In this document: in pieces, positions 51,247 through 59,609 of the stretch
How the letters are laid out: each line of letters starts with the position of its first letter
How positions within the stretch are numbered: position 1 is the stretch's first letter
NCBI RefSeq assembly: GCF_011742925.1
Contig: NZ_WAEL01000003.1
Location: forward strand, 248,001 to 312,000
DNA length: 64,000 nucleotides
Origin: Fibrivirga algicola
Lineage (GTDB): Bacteria; Bacteroidota; Bacteroidia; Cytophagales; Spirosomataceae
Direction of reading: 5' to 3'
Program-made: the position numbers and the translations under genes
Notes under the pieces: generated by a model
Seen by the model: the letters and a program-made list of their open reading frames with translations, nothing else
Told to the model about the DNA's origin: nothing
The model's database searches: none

Positions 51247-53610
51247 TTATTCAGTTCGTAAGGAGTTTACAGGGTTCGATCGGGCGGCGAGGTACGTTCG
51301 TAACCCGATGGTCAGGCTGCCAAGCACCAGCAGTACCCCAACGCAAAGGCCTAGCGTTTCGGCACCGATGGCTACGTGATAGGCAAAAGAGAACAGAAAA
51401 GCATAGCCGGCCATATAACCTAATGGCAGGGCAATGGCGGCGGCAATCACCAAAAGTTTAACAAAATCACGCGACAGCAGCCACACCAGTTGGCTTACTT
51501 CGGCCCCCATCACTTTCCGCACCCCGATCTCTTTCACGCGGGTCTGGGTGGTGTAGGTTACCATGCCTAACAGACCCAGACAGCCAATAGAAAACGCCAG
51601 ACCGATGAGCAAACCCATAAAGTCAGCGTCGTCGGCATGGGTGTGCCGGTCTTCCAGAAAGTTATCATACCATTGCCCTTCGAAGGGTTCGTAGGGTCGG
51701 AGCCGTTTCCAGACCTGCTTTACGTCGGCCATAACCTTCTCTTCAGCACCCGCCGCTACGCTCAGCGTTACGTACCGATACTGATTGGGTACGTTGTGCA
51801 GGATCAACGGTTTCAAGGCTATGGCAAACGTGGTGAATCGGAAATCTTTCAGCACGCCCACCACCTGCACGTCGGTACTGTCATTGAGCCAGAGCGACTG
51901 GCCAATTGCATCGCGGGGCGTACCCAGCCCGAACGCTTTTACCGCCTCTTCGTTGATCAACACCTGCCGCCCAACAGTATCGGCCGCCGTAGCCGCCATA
52001 TTCTGCCCGGCCAGCAACGTCAGACCCATGTTGGGCACAAACTGATCATTGACCGACCAGAGAAAGGTCATCGACGAATCCTGAGCCGTACGGGTCCGCT
52101 TGATTGTCTGCGAGTTGCCGTGGGAGCCAAACAACTCAGACGTAGCCGAGATCCGCTCAACGCCCGTCAATCGGTTCAACTCGTTCATCAGGCGGGGTGC
52201 AGGTACGTCGTTGATCGGTACGTTCAGCATTCGCTCGCGCCGGAACCCGTAGTCGCCCGTAGCCATGTAATCCATCTGGCGCACCATCGTCAGCAGACTG
52301 ATCATGGCGACCAGCGAAATGGTAAATTGAATGACGATCAGCGTTTTGCGAAGCGAAATCCCGCGAATGATCCGTAATCCCGAGTGACTGCGAAGCACCT
52401 GCGCCGGTTCGAACCCCGACAACACCCGTGCCGGCACGATACCAGCCAGCAACCCGGCTGCGATACTGAACAGGGCGAAAATAACCCAGATTGTCCAGTC
52501 CCAGCGAACGCCGCCGATGAGCCATTGCTGCACAAACGCCATCGGCTTCACCAGTTCGAGCATCAGGAAAGCCAGCCCCAGCGCCAACAGCGACAGCACT
52601 ACCGATTCGGCCATAAACTGCCCCAGCAATTGCCAACGCACGGCCCCAGACACCTTCCGGATACCTACCTCACGGGCGCGGCTCAATGAACGAGCCAGCG
52701 TAAGATTTACGTAGTTGAACGCGGCCAGCAGCAGGGTAATCAGCCCAACGCCCAACTCGGCCAGTAATCCGGGAACCTGCGGCTCGTAGGTGCCGTACAT
52801 CATTTCGCTCCGCGCCGGAGACAGGCGGCTCAGTTGTTGAGTGCGAAAGGTGTAGCCCTTGATATCGGCAAAGCGAAGTTCGCGTGTGGCGCGGCTCACG
52901 ACCAAGGGCAGTACGTTATCGAGTGCATCAGCCGGTGTGCCGGGTTTCAGCATCACATAGGTGTAGCCCGAGTTGTACTGCTTCCATTCGGAAAGAGAAC
53001 CCCGGTTTTTAGCGCCGTATGACGAACTGGAAAACAGCAGATCGAATACCAGGTGCGACTTGGCAGGCAACTCGGCCAACACGCCCGTAACGGTGAAGTT
53101 TCCCAACTCCTGGTGTTGCAACGTCTGGCCAATGGGGTTGGCCGTACCAAAGAATTTCCGGGCCATCGCCTGCGTCAGCACAACGGTGTTTGGCTCAGTG
53201 GCTGGTCGGCCCTGGGCGAGGGGGAAACTAAAAATGTGGAAGAAACCGGGATCAACGGCAAAGCCCATCGTAGACAGCCGCTTGTGATTGCCCAGAAACT
53301 CGTTGTATGACCTCACTACGTGGGTCGCTTCCTCAATAAACCCGTATTGCTGTTTCAGCGTGGCCCCGAGCGGTACGGGCGTCGTGGCAAACGGCGCTTT
53401 ATCGTTATTCCGCGAAACCACATCGGAAATGATCCGGTAGGTTCGGTTCCGGTTGGCCTGAAAGCTGTCATAATCGAACGCCCCTTTGATGTGCGCAATA
53501 GCCAGCATACAAACGGTAAGCCCGGAGGCCAGCCCGAAGACGTTGATGAACGAAAACAGCTTGTGTTTCCAGAGGTTGCGCAGCGCAATTTTGAGGTAGT
53601 TGTTGAGCAT
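51247..53610 (-). CDS. FtsX/MacB-type ABC transporter permease (array gene 6)
   Basis: The 787-residue protein starts MLNNYLKIALRNLWKHKLFS. Coupling motifs are AREVGIRKVSGAVRWQLLGQ at about 312 and RVKEIGVRKVMGAEVSQLVW at about 695; the second lacks the usual Leu-Gly-Ala-Ser string. The end is NPVNSLRTE. The C-terminal membrane block diverges most from the other permeases (GYMAGYAFLFSFAYHVAIGA). It lies 58 bases after the small secreted protein gene at 53669 and 12 bases before the small terminal gene, so all three probably share an mRNA. Confidence 0.88.
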   Translation of the reverse strand: MLNNYLKIALRNLWKHKLFSFINVFGLASGLTVCMLAIAHIKGAFDYDSFQANRNRTYRIISDVVSRNNDKAPFATTPVPLGATLKQQYGFIEEATHVVRSYNEFLGNHKRLSTMGFAVDPGFFHIFSFPLAQGRPATEPNTVVLTQAMARKFFGTANPIGQTLQHQELGNFTVTGVLAELPAKSHLVFDLLFSSSSYGAKNRGSLSEWKQYNSGYTYVMLKPGTPADALDNVLPLVVSRATRELRFADIKGYTFRTQQLSRLSPARSEMMYGTYEPQVPGLLAELGVGLITLLLAAFNYVNLTLARSLSRAREVGIRKVSGAVRWQLLGQFMAESVVLSLLALGLAFLMLELVKPMAFVQQWLIGGVRWDWTIWVIFALFSIAAGLLAGIVPARVLSGFEPAQVLRSHSGLRIIRGISLRKTLIVIQFTISLVAMISLLTMVRQMDYMATGDYGFRRERMLNVPINDVPAPRLMNELNRLTGVERISATSELFGSHGNSQTIKRTRTAQDSSMTFLWSVNDQFVPNMGLTLLAGQNMAATAADTVGRQVLINEEAVKAFGLGTPRDAIGQSLWLNDSTDVQVVGVLKDFRFTTFAIALKPLILHNVPNQYRYVTLSVAAGAEEKVMADVKQVWKRLRPYEPFEGQWYDNFLEDRHTHADDADFMGLLIGLAFSIGCLGLLGMVTYTTQTRVKEIGVRKVMGAEVSQLVWLLSRDFVKLLVIAAAIALPLGYMAGYAFLFSFAYHVAIGAETLGLCVGVLLVLGSLTIGLRTYLAARSNPVNSLRTE

Positions 53611-53668
53611 ATGATTCGGAGTTCAGGACTTGAGGAGCCGTTGTTCTGCCCCCTCAAGTCCACTCTGT

Positions 53669-54244
53669 TTATTTCACATTGATCGCGTTTGTCCCACCGG
53701 CCTTAACCGTAAACGGCATTTGTATCTGGAGCACCCCATTCTGCCAATACTGTAGTCGGTATTCACCGGGTTCCAGTGGCAGATCGATTGGGAAGAACGA
53801 TGCGTTCTCCTTAGCCGGACTATGCGAGCGGGAGTAAGCATAGCCCGTACCCGAAATGTCGAGTTTCATTTTATCAGTACAGGTCCGGCAAGTAAAACGA
53901 ACCGTTTCGGTACCCGTTGGAGAAACGGGCGGTGTGGGAGCGCCGACGGAGACCGCACCCACTGGCGGCATGGCTACACCCGGTGGCGGGGGCGTTGTGT
54001 TGAGCCCGAGTGAATCGAGCACCTTATTTTTCAACGTCTCTTTCTGCGCGTTGCTCAGGCCCGCTACATTGAAGGTACGGTTGTATCGTAGCTGTTCGCC
54101 GTCGGTCCGTTCGGCCTGTATCTGAATAGACAGTTGGTCTTTACCGTTATCGTTGATCGATGTGTTTACGTTCCGGTAGCTTACCTGCTGAGCACTCGCC
54201 AACGTACCCGTCAGCAACAAAAAAAGGATGATTAAGCTTTTCAT
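53669..54244 (-). CDS. Secreted protein sharing an N-terminal module with its neighbour
   Basis: The 191-residue protein has a signal peptide (MKSLIILFLLLTGTLASAQ). A module at about 20-80 (DQLSIQIQAERTDGEQLRYN, RTFNVAGLSNAQKETLKNKV) recurs in the protein at 54256-54621. After a Pro-rich linker (about 84-115) comes a domain with a Cys pair (FTCRTCTDKMKLDISGTGY) and a beta-rich end (LEPGEYRLQYWQNGVLQIQM). I do not recognise the family. It sits inside the permease operon, 11 bases after its partner, which suggests that the two work with a permease as periplasmic or surface accessories. Confidence 0.75.
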   Translation of the reverse strand: MKSLIILFLLLTGTLASAQQVSYRNVNTSINDNGKDQLSIQIQAERTDGEQLRYNRTFNVAGLSNAQKETLKNKVLDSLGLNTTPPPPGVAMPPVGAVSVGAPTPPVSPTGTETVRFTCRTCTDKMKLDISGTGYAYSRSHSPAKENASFFPIDLPLEPGEYRLQYWQNGVLQIQMPFTVKAGGTNAINVK

Positions 54245-54255
54245 TGATAACTGGT

Positions 54256-54621
54256 TTAAAATCCCTTAACAGCACTCATCTGCGATTCCTGTTGCGTTTG
54301 GTAGACCACAATGCCGAGTGCCACTAATAGGCTGACAACGCCCAGGGCCAGCACCAGTAGCCACGGCACGTCGTGTAACGCCAGTGGTATGCCCTGCGCT
54401 TTAAACGCTTTAAGCATGAGCCACTCCTTCTGCAGGCGATTCATGCCGGCCACATCAAACGACTGGTCGAAGTGAATCGGCTGCCCATTCTGTACGCCGT
54501 CAATTTTGATCGAGAGCGTTTTTTCGTCATCAGCAATTTGCTTCCGAAGTGAAGTGCGCGCTTGCTGGGCCATCGTGGCTGCGCTCAGGCAAAGCAGGAG
54601 GCCAATTAGGAAGTACTTCAT
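54256..54621 (-). CDS. Small membrane-anchored partner protein inside the permease operon
   Basis: The 121-residue protein has a signal peptide (MKYFLIGLLLCLSAATMAQ). It then carries the same module as the next gene (TLSIKIDGVQNGQPIHFDQS, FDVAGMNRLQKEWLMLKAF), followed by a single membrane helix (about 87-108, WLLVLALGVVSLLVALGIVVY) and a short tail. The module would face the periplasm, so this could be the anchored member of a pair whose soluble member is encoded at 53669-54244. It starts 12 bases after the stop of permease 7. No named family is recognised. Confidence 0.72.
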   Translation of the reverse strand: MKYFLIGLLLCLSAATMAQQARTSLRKQIADDEKTLSIKIDGVQNGQPIHFDQSFDVAGMNRLQKEWLMLKAFKAQGIPLALHDVPWLLVLALGVVSLLVALGIVVYQTQQESQMSAVKGF

Positions 54622-54633
54622 ACATGCGTTTGT

Positions 54634-57072
54634 TTAGTCTGCGCGTAAAGACTTCACCGGATTGGTTAACGCTGCTTTGACCGACTGAAAACTTACGGTA
54701 AGCAGCGCAATGCCAACCGACAACGTACCTGCCAGGACAAAGACCCACCACTCAATGTCGATCCGGTAGGCGAAGTCGGCCAGCCAAGAGTTCATGGCCC
54801 ACCAGGCCAGCGGCGAAGCAACCGCGATGGCGACCACTACCAGGATCAGGAAATCTTTCGAGAGTAGCCCCACGATGCTGGTTACGCTGGCTCCCAACAC
54901 CTTCCGCACACCGATTTCTTTCGTGCGTTGCTCGGCCATGAAGGCAGCAAGGCCAAACAAACCGAGGCAGGCGATCAGAATGGCAATCACCGAAAACAGC
55001 AGCACTACCGTACCAATGCGTTGTTCGGCGCGGTACATCTGGTCAAAACTGTCTTGTAAAAACGAGTAGTTGAACGGCTGTCCCGGCGCAAGCTGCTTCC
55101 ATTTCGCCTCGATCTGCCGCAGCAGCGCAGGCACGTCGGTCTGACTGATTCGGAAGGACACAGACCCACTCTGCGGACTGAGTACCATCGATAAAGCACC
55201 AATGTTGGTACGCAGCGATTCGAAGTGGAAGTTCTTCACTACGCCAATCACCGTGTAGGTTTTACGGGTTTTGCCTTCGGCGTCATCGAACCGGTAAATG
55301 CGCATGCCGAGCGGATTCTTTACACCCAGCACCTTCACCGCTGCTTCGTTCAGAATCATGCCGGTTGAATCGGTGCCGAAAGCGCGCGAGAAGTTACGGC
55401 CCTGCAAAATGGTCATCCCAAGAGTGGGAATATAATCATGGTCGACGTCCCAGTGCTGCATGTTGATACCTTTCGACCGATCGGCCTGCCCTTCCGGGAA
55501 GAAACCACTGTCGCTCCGATCAGAGGGAGTAGGCAGGTAACTCGACATCGTACCTGCGGTCACACCAGGAAGTTGCAAAACGTCATTTTTAAACACCTCA
55601 GCCTGCTTACCGAGTGAATTCACATCGTTGACGGTTAGTACCCGCTCGCGGTCGAAACCCACTTTCTTTGTTTGAATAAAGTGAATTTGGCGGTACACCA
55701 CCAACGTACCCACAATGAGCAGCATCGACATCATGAACTGAAATACAACCAGTCCACTCCTTAGACTAACCCCTTTCAGACCATTTCCTCGGCTGATGAC
55801 ACTCCCTTTCAACACGCTAATGGGCCGGAATGAAGACAGAAATAGAGCTGGGTAACTTCCTGCCATTAACCCCACCCCCAACGGCAACAACGCAATACCG
55901 ATCAGCATACCCGGTGTCAGCAATCGGCCAATGGTTAGCTGTTTTGCCGTAATGTCGTTAAAGAGGGGCATAGCCAGCGACACCAGAGCAATAGCCACCA
56001 ATAATGACAAACTGGCCGTCAGGATCGATTCAGCCATAAACTGGCCAATCAGTTGCCCGCGCTCGGAGCCCAGCACTTTCCGAACCCCTACTTCTTTAGC
56101 CCGTTTGGATGAGCGCGCTGTAGCCAGATTCATAAAGTTGATACAGGCGATCAGCAGGATAAACAGCGCCACAGCCGAGAAAATATACACGTACTGGATA
56201 TCGCCGTTGGGTGCCAGTTCAATGATCTGTTTTGAGTGCAGGTGAATGCTGGTGAGGGGTATGAGCCAGAACCGCAGTGTATTACCACTTTTACGAAATT
56301 GATCCATACCGCTACCCAAAAACTGACGTACCTGAGGTCCTACGTACGTCTCGATCACCTGATCGAAATTCCGGGCGAAGGCCGTAGCATCGGTACCGGG
56401 TTTCAGAACAATGTAGGTGTGGTGATTAAAACTGAGCCACTGCCCCAACGGATATTTGTCGTTGCTTATCGTCAGGAAAAAGTCGGTCCGAAAGTGGCTG
56501 TTCGCGGGTATATCACGCATAACCGCCGTGACTTTATACGCGTCAGTATTATTGAAAAGCAGCGTTTGACCAACGGCATTACCTGTGCCAAAATGCCGTT
56601 TTGCAGCTGACTCGCTAATCACAACTGAACTTGGGGAAGTCAGCGCCCTCTTCGGGTCGGCCCCGGCAACAAGCGGCAGGGTGAAGACATCGAACAGCGT
56701 TGAGTCGGCAAAGGTGATGTCATTTTCACGCAGATTTGTGGCGCCACCAGCTCGTTTTACCAGCCAGTTTCCGCGGTAATGTAGCCGCGCGTAAGCCTCA
56801 ACTTGCGGGTAATTGGCTTTGAGCGTTGGTCCCATTGGGTCGGGAGCTACCGCGAAGTGCATATCGTTACCGCCGAATTTTATATCAGAATTGACCCGAT
56901 AGGTCCGGTCAGCTTTCTGATTGAACCGATCGTAGCTAAGCTCGTCCAGCACGTATAGCGAAATAAGCAGGCAACAGGCCAGACCCAGAGCCAGCCCGAA
57001 TACATTGATAAACGTAAACCCGATTTGGTTTATCAGGCTTCGCCAAGCGATTTTGATGTAGTTTGTGAGCAT
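54634..57072 (-). CDS. FtsX/MacB-type ABC transporter permease (array gene 7)
   Basis: I take the ATG at 57072 (812 residues, MLTNYIKIAWRSLINQIGFT); the 17 codons before it do not look like a permease N-terminus. Coupling motifs are AKEVGVRKVLGSERGQLIGQ at about 325 and RTKEIGVRKVLGASVTSIVG at about 715. The end is NPVKSLRAD, the only one with Asp in place of Glu. The gene is directly followed, 12 bases on, by the pair of small secreted-protein genes, which makes this permease the best candidate for their partner. Confidence 0.9.
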   Translation of the reverse strand: MLTNYIKIAWRSLINQIGFTFINVFGLALGLACCLLISLYVLDELSYDRFNQKADRTYRVNSDIKFGGNDMHFAVAPDPMGPTLKANYPQVEAYARLHYRGNWLVKRAGGATNLRENDITFADSTLFDVFTLPLVAGADPKRALTSPSSVVISESAAKRHFGTGNAVGQTLLFNNTDAYKVTAVMRDIPANSHFRTDFFLTISNDKYPLGQWLSFNHHTYIVLKPGTDATAFARNFDQVIETYVGPQVRQFLGSGMDQFRKSGNTLRFWLIPLTSIHLHSKQIIELAPNGDIQYVYIFSAVALFILLIACINFMNLATARSSKRAKEVGVRKVLGSERGQLIGQFMAESILTASLSLLVAIALVSLAMPLFNDITAKQLTIGRLLTPGMLIGIALLPLGVGLMAGSYPALFLSSFRPISVLKGSVISRGNGLKGVSLRSGLVVFQFMMSMLLIVGTLVVYRQIHFIQTKKVGFDRERVLTVNDVNSLGKQAEVFKNDVLQLPGVTAGTMSSYLPTPSDRSDSGFFPEGQADRSKGINMQHWDVDHDYIPTLGMTILQGRNFSRAFGTDSTGMILNEAAVKVLGVKNPLGMRIYRFDDAEGKTRKTYTVIGVVKNFHFESLRTNIGALSMVLSPQSGSVSFRISQTDVPALLRQIEAKWKQLAPGQPFNYSFLQDSFDQMYRAEQRIGTVVLLFSVIAILIACLGLFGLAAFMAEQRTKEIGVRKVLGASVTSIVGLLSKDFLILVVVAIAVASPLAWWAMNSWLADFAYRIDIEWWVFVLAGTLSVGIALLTVSFQSVKAALTNPVKSLRAD

Positions 57073-57123
57073 GGGATTAGGGGAGGAAAGGGAGAATAGA
57101 TGAAAGCGAAGAAGGGAAGCCAC

Positions 57124-57153
57124 AAGCAGGTATCAGCAATACCTTTCCTGCTT
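57124..57153 (-). repeat. Hairpin at the end of permease 8
   Basis: AAGCAGG (57124-57130) pairs with CCTGCTT (57147-57153), and the inner AGGTAT/ATACCT extends it. The right arm ends at the permease 8 stop codon, so this intercistronic hairpin could affect mRNA stability or partial termination inside the operon. Confidence 0.5.
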
Positions 57154-59537
57154 CACTCCGTTCGTAAGCTGTTCACCGGGTTAGCCATGGCGGCTTTAAC
57201 AGCCTGAAAAACAACCGAGACCAGCGCAATCGTTACCGCCAGCAGACCAGCCAGCGCCACGTACCACCACTGAATGGCCGTGTGATAGGCGAAGTAGCTC
57301 AGCATCTTCCCACCGAGCCACCAGCCTATGGGCGAGGCAATCAGGATAGCCAGCGCCACCAGTTTCAGGAAATCAGACGACAGCAGGGTCGTGATGCTCA
57401 GGACCGACGCGCCCAGCACTTTCCGAACGCCAATCTCCTTGGTTCGTCGTTTGGCCACGAGCGAGATAAGTCCAAAAATACCCGCGCAGGCGATGAGAAT
57501 GGCGACCAGCGTGACGAAGCCAATCATGCGCCAGATGTTGTTGATCGCCTGGTAGTTTTTAGCCAGTTCATCGCTGATGAAGACATATGACAGACTCCGA
57601 CGGGCGGGAATCTTCTTGAAATCTGCTTCTAGTTCACGAATTAGTGAAGCCGCTTTGGCCTGTTCGGTCAGGCGTATCGTCAGGAAGTTATTCAGGCGTT
57701 GCCGACCGGAATACCACTGCACCAGCGGTTCTACCTTATCTTTTAGGCTCAGGTAGTGATAGTCTTTCGTAACCCCAATGACGGTAAATACCTGCTCGCT
57801 GTTTAGCTGCCGAAGTCGTTTACCCACCGCCGTTTTCCAGCCAAATGCCCGCATCGCCGATTCGTTGATGACTACCGCGTTATTGGCCGAATCGGCGGGC
57901 GTGGCATCGGAGAAATTACGGCCTTCAATCATCGGGATCCGGTACGTTTCGGTATAGCCAACCGCGCCCGATCCGTGCCGAATGTGTACTTTTTTCACCT
58001 CGTCACCCTCGGGGTAATAGCTGTTGAAATTGTTCTGATACCCAACCGGCGTTACGTCTGAACTGGTGAATGAAACAACGTTCGGGTTCTGACGAAGCCT
58101 ATCCAGAATGACCTGCCCCTGCGAAATGGCAGCGGTTTCGTTGCGGTAAGCCAGATCCGTTTTGAACACGAGCAGATTGGCCTGGTCGTAGCCCAGATCG
58201 GCCTGTTTCATGTATTGAATCTGTTCGCGCATGCCGATGGTACTAAGCATGAAAATGATGGCGAGCATAAACTGAAACACAATCAGCCCGTTCTGCCGCA
58301 GGCGACCTTTCTGCGGACTGGCCGAGATCTTACCCTTCACCGATTCGGTCACGTTCAGCCCCATCAGGTACAAGGCTGGGTACGTTCCGGCTACTATAGC
58401 TACGGCCAGCGCCACGCCCAGCACCGTCAGCATGGTCGGGTAATCGTCGGCCAGCGAAATATCGAGTTGCATCCGACCGTCGCGCATGTGGTTGAAGCCG
58501 GGAATGAGGTAGTAATTGGCAAACAGCCACGACAGCACCAGCGACACCAGCACGACCAGCCCCGACTCGACCCAGAACTGATTGAGCACGAGCCGACGAG
58601 TGGCCCCCACCACCTGCCGAACGGCCACCTCCTTAGCGCGGGGCAACGCCGAGGCTGTGTTGAGGTTGACCATATTGATACCAATGATCAGCAGCAGAAA
58701 GGCCGCAATGGTCAGCGCGCCGTTGATGAGACCCGAAAAGGACGGGTTTTCGACATGAATAAAGTCTTTGTAAGCGCCAAGTTTCAGGTGCTGATTCTGG
58801 GCCTCATCGCTGAAATGGCGCTTGACCAATTGCGGCAATTTCGCTTCCAATCTGGCCTTTTCTGCGCCGGGTTTGAGCACGATGAACACCGATGCGAAGG
58901 TGTTGTACCAGTCAGCGTTTGACCGAAAACCCGGATCGTCCATCAGGTTAGCGGCAGGTAACAGCACCTCAAACTGTTGCGACGAGTTCGACGGAATCTT
59001 GTCAAGCACCCCCGTGACGGTATACGCCAGCGTATCATCCAGCATGACAGTTTTTCCGATAGGTTCAACGTCACCAAACAGGTTCTGCGCTACGCCTTCG
59101 CTCAGAACGATCGACCGTTTGTTTTGCAGCGCCGTAGCTGGATTACCTGATTTCAGCCCGAAACTAAACACGTCGAAAAAAGTGGAATCAACGTAAGTAG
59201 TCCGGTGCTGAACGTTCTTGTCGCCGTACTGAATCCAGGGTTGGTTCCAGCCCTGAATATGCGTTCCCGTTTCAATTTCGGGGTAGTCGCGCATCAGCTG
59301 ATCCAAAATGGGGTACACCGTCTGGTTGTACGTTTGCCCATCCGCGTTGGTCGTCTGAACATAGTACAGCCGGTCCAGCTTGGTGTGGAACTGGTCCCAG
59401 GTCAGGCATTTCTGGGCAAAGAGCACTAGTACCACCACACAGGCCAGCCCGACCGACAGGCCCAGCACGTTGATACCCGACAGCAGCCGATTCTGCCACA
59501 AATTCCGGAGCGCGATTTTGATGTAGTTGCGTAGCAT
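57153..59537 (-). CDS. FtsX/MacB-type ABC transporter permease (array gene 8)
   Basis: From the ATG at 59537 the protein has 794 residues (MLRNYIKIALRNLWQNRLLS); 23 upstream codons are open but fall in the intercistronic hairpin. The first coupling motif is altered (AKEVAVRQVVGATRRLVLNQ, about 300, with Val-Arg-Gln in place of Ile-Arg-Lys). The second is standard (RTKEIGVRKVLGASVLSITT, about 695). The end is NPVNSLRTE. A degenerate first motif with an intact second one, as in permease 2, suggests that the two halves contact the ATPase unequally. Confidence 0.9.
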   Translation of the reverse strand: MLRNYIKIALRNLWQNRLLSGINVLGLSVGLACVVVLVLFAQKCLTWDQFHTKLDRLYYVQTTNADGQTYNQTVYPILDQLMRDYPEIETGTHIQGWNQPWIQYGDKNVQHRTTYVDSTFFDVFSFGLKSGNPATALQNKRSIVLSEGVAQNLFGDVEPIGKTVMLDDTLAYTVTGVLDKIPSNSSQQFEVLLPAANLMDDPGFRSNADWYNTFASVFIVLKPGAEKARLEAKLPQLVKRHFSDEAQNQHLKLGAYKDFIHVENPSFSGLINGALTIAAFLLLIIGINMVNLNTASALPRAKEVAVRQVVGATRRLVLNQFWVESGLVVLVSLVLSWLFANYYLIPGFNHMRDGRMQLDISLADDYPTMLTVLGVALAVAIVAGTYPALYLMGLNVTESVKGKISASPQKGRLRQNGLIVFQFMLAIIFMLSTIGMREQIQYMKQADLGYDQANLLVFKTDLAYRNETAAISQGQVILDRLRQNPNVVSFTSSDVTPVGYQNNFNSYYPEGDEVKKVHIRHGSGAVGYTETYRIPMIEGRNFSDATPADSANNAVVINESAMRAFGWKTAVGKRLRQLNSEQVFTVIGVTKDYHYLSLKDKVEPLVQWYSGRQRLNNFLTIRLTEQAKAASLIRELEADFKKIPARRSLSYVFISDELAKNYQAINNIWRMIGFVTLVAILIACAGIFGLISLVAKRRTKEIGVRKVLGASVLSITTLLSSDFLKLVALAILIASPIGWWLGGKMLSYFAYHTAIQWWYVALAGLLAVTIALVSVVFQAVKAAMANPVNSLRTE

Positions 59538-59609
59538 AGGGGTTGGGGCGCGGGGCTTAGGGTGGCTGACGCGAGAGCAATACCCCACGCCCCAGGGCCC
59601 ACGCATTTA
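59538..59609. repeat. Intercistronic hairpin between permeases 8 and 9
   Basis: GGGGCGCGGGG on the left (about 59548-59558) pairs with CCCCACGCCCC on the right (about 59582-59592), with one mismatch. The centre, GGCTGACGCGAGAGCAATA, closely resembles the centre of the element at 62034-62101, so the two gaps share ancestry. Confidence 0.6.

Noticed and set aside
51637-52377. A 246-codon plus-strand reading frame
   Set aside because: It is antisense to permease 6, with a His/Arg/Gln-rich shadow composition.
58215-58922. A 235-codon plus-strand reading frame
   Set aside because: It is antisense to permease 8. The extreme His/Gln content shows that it mirrors the membrane-protein codons on the other strand.
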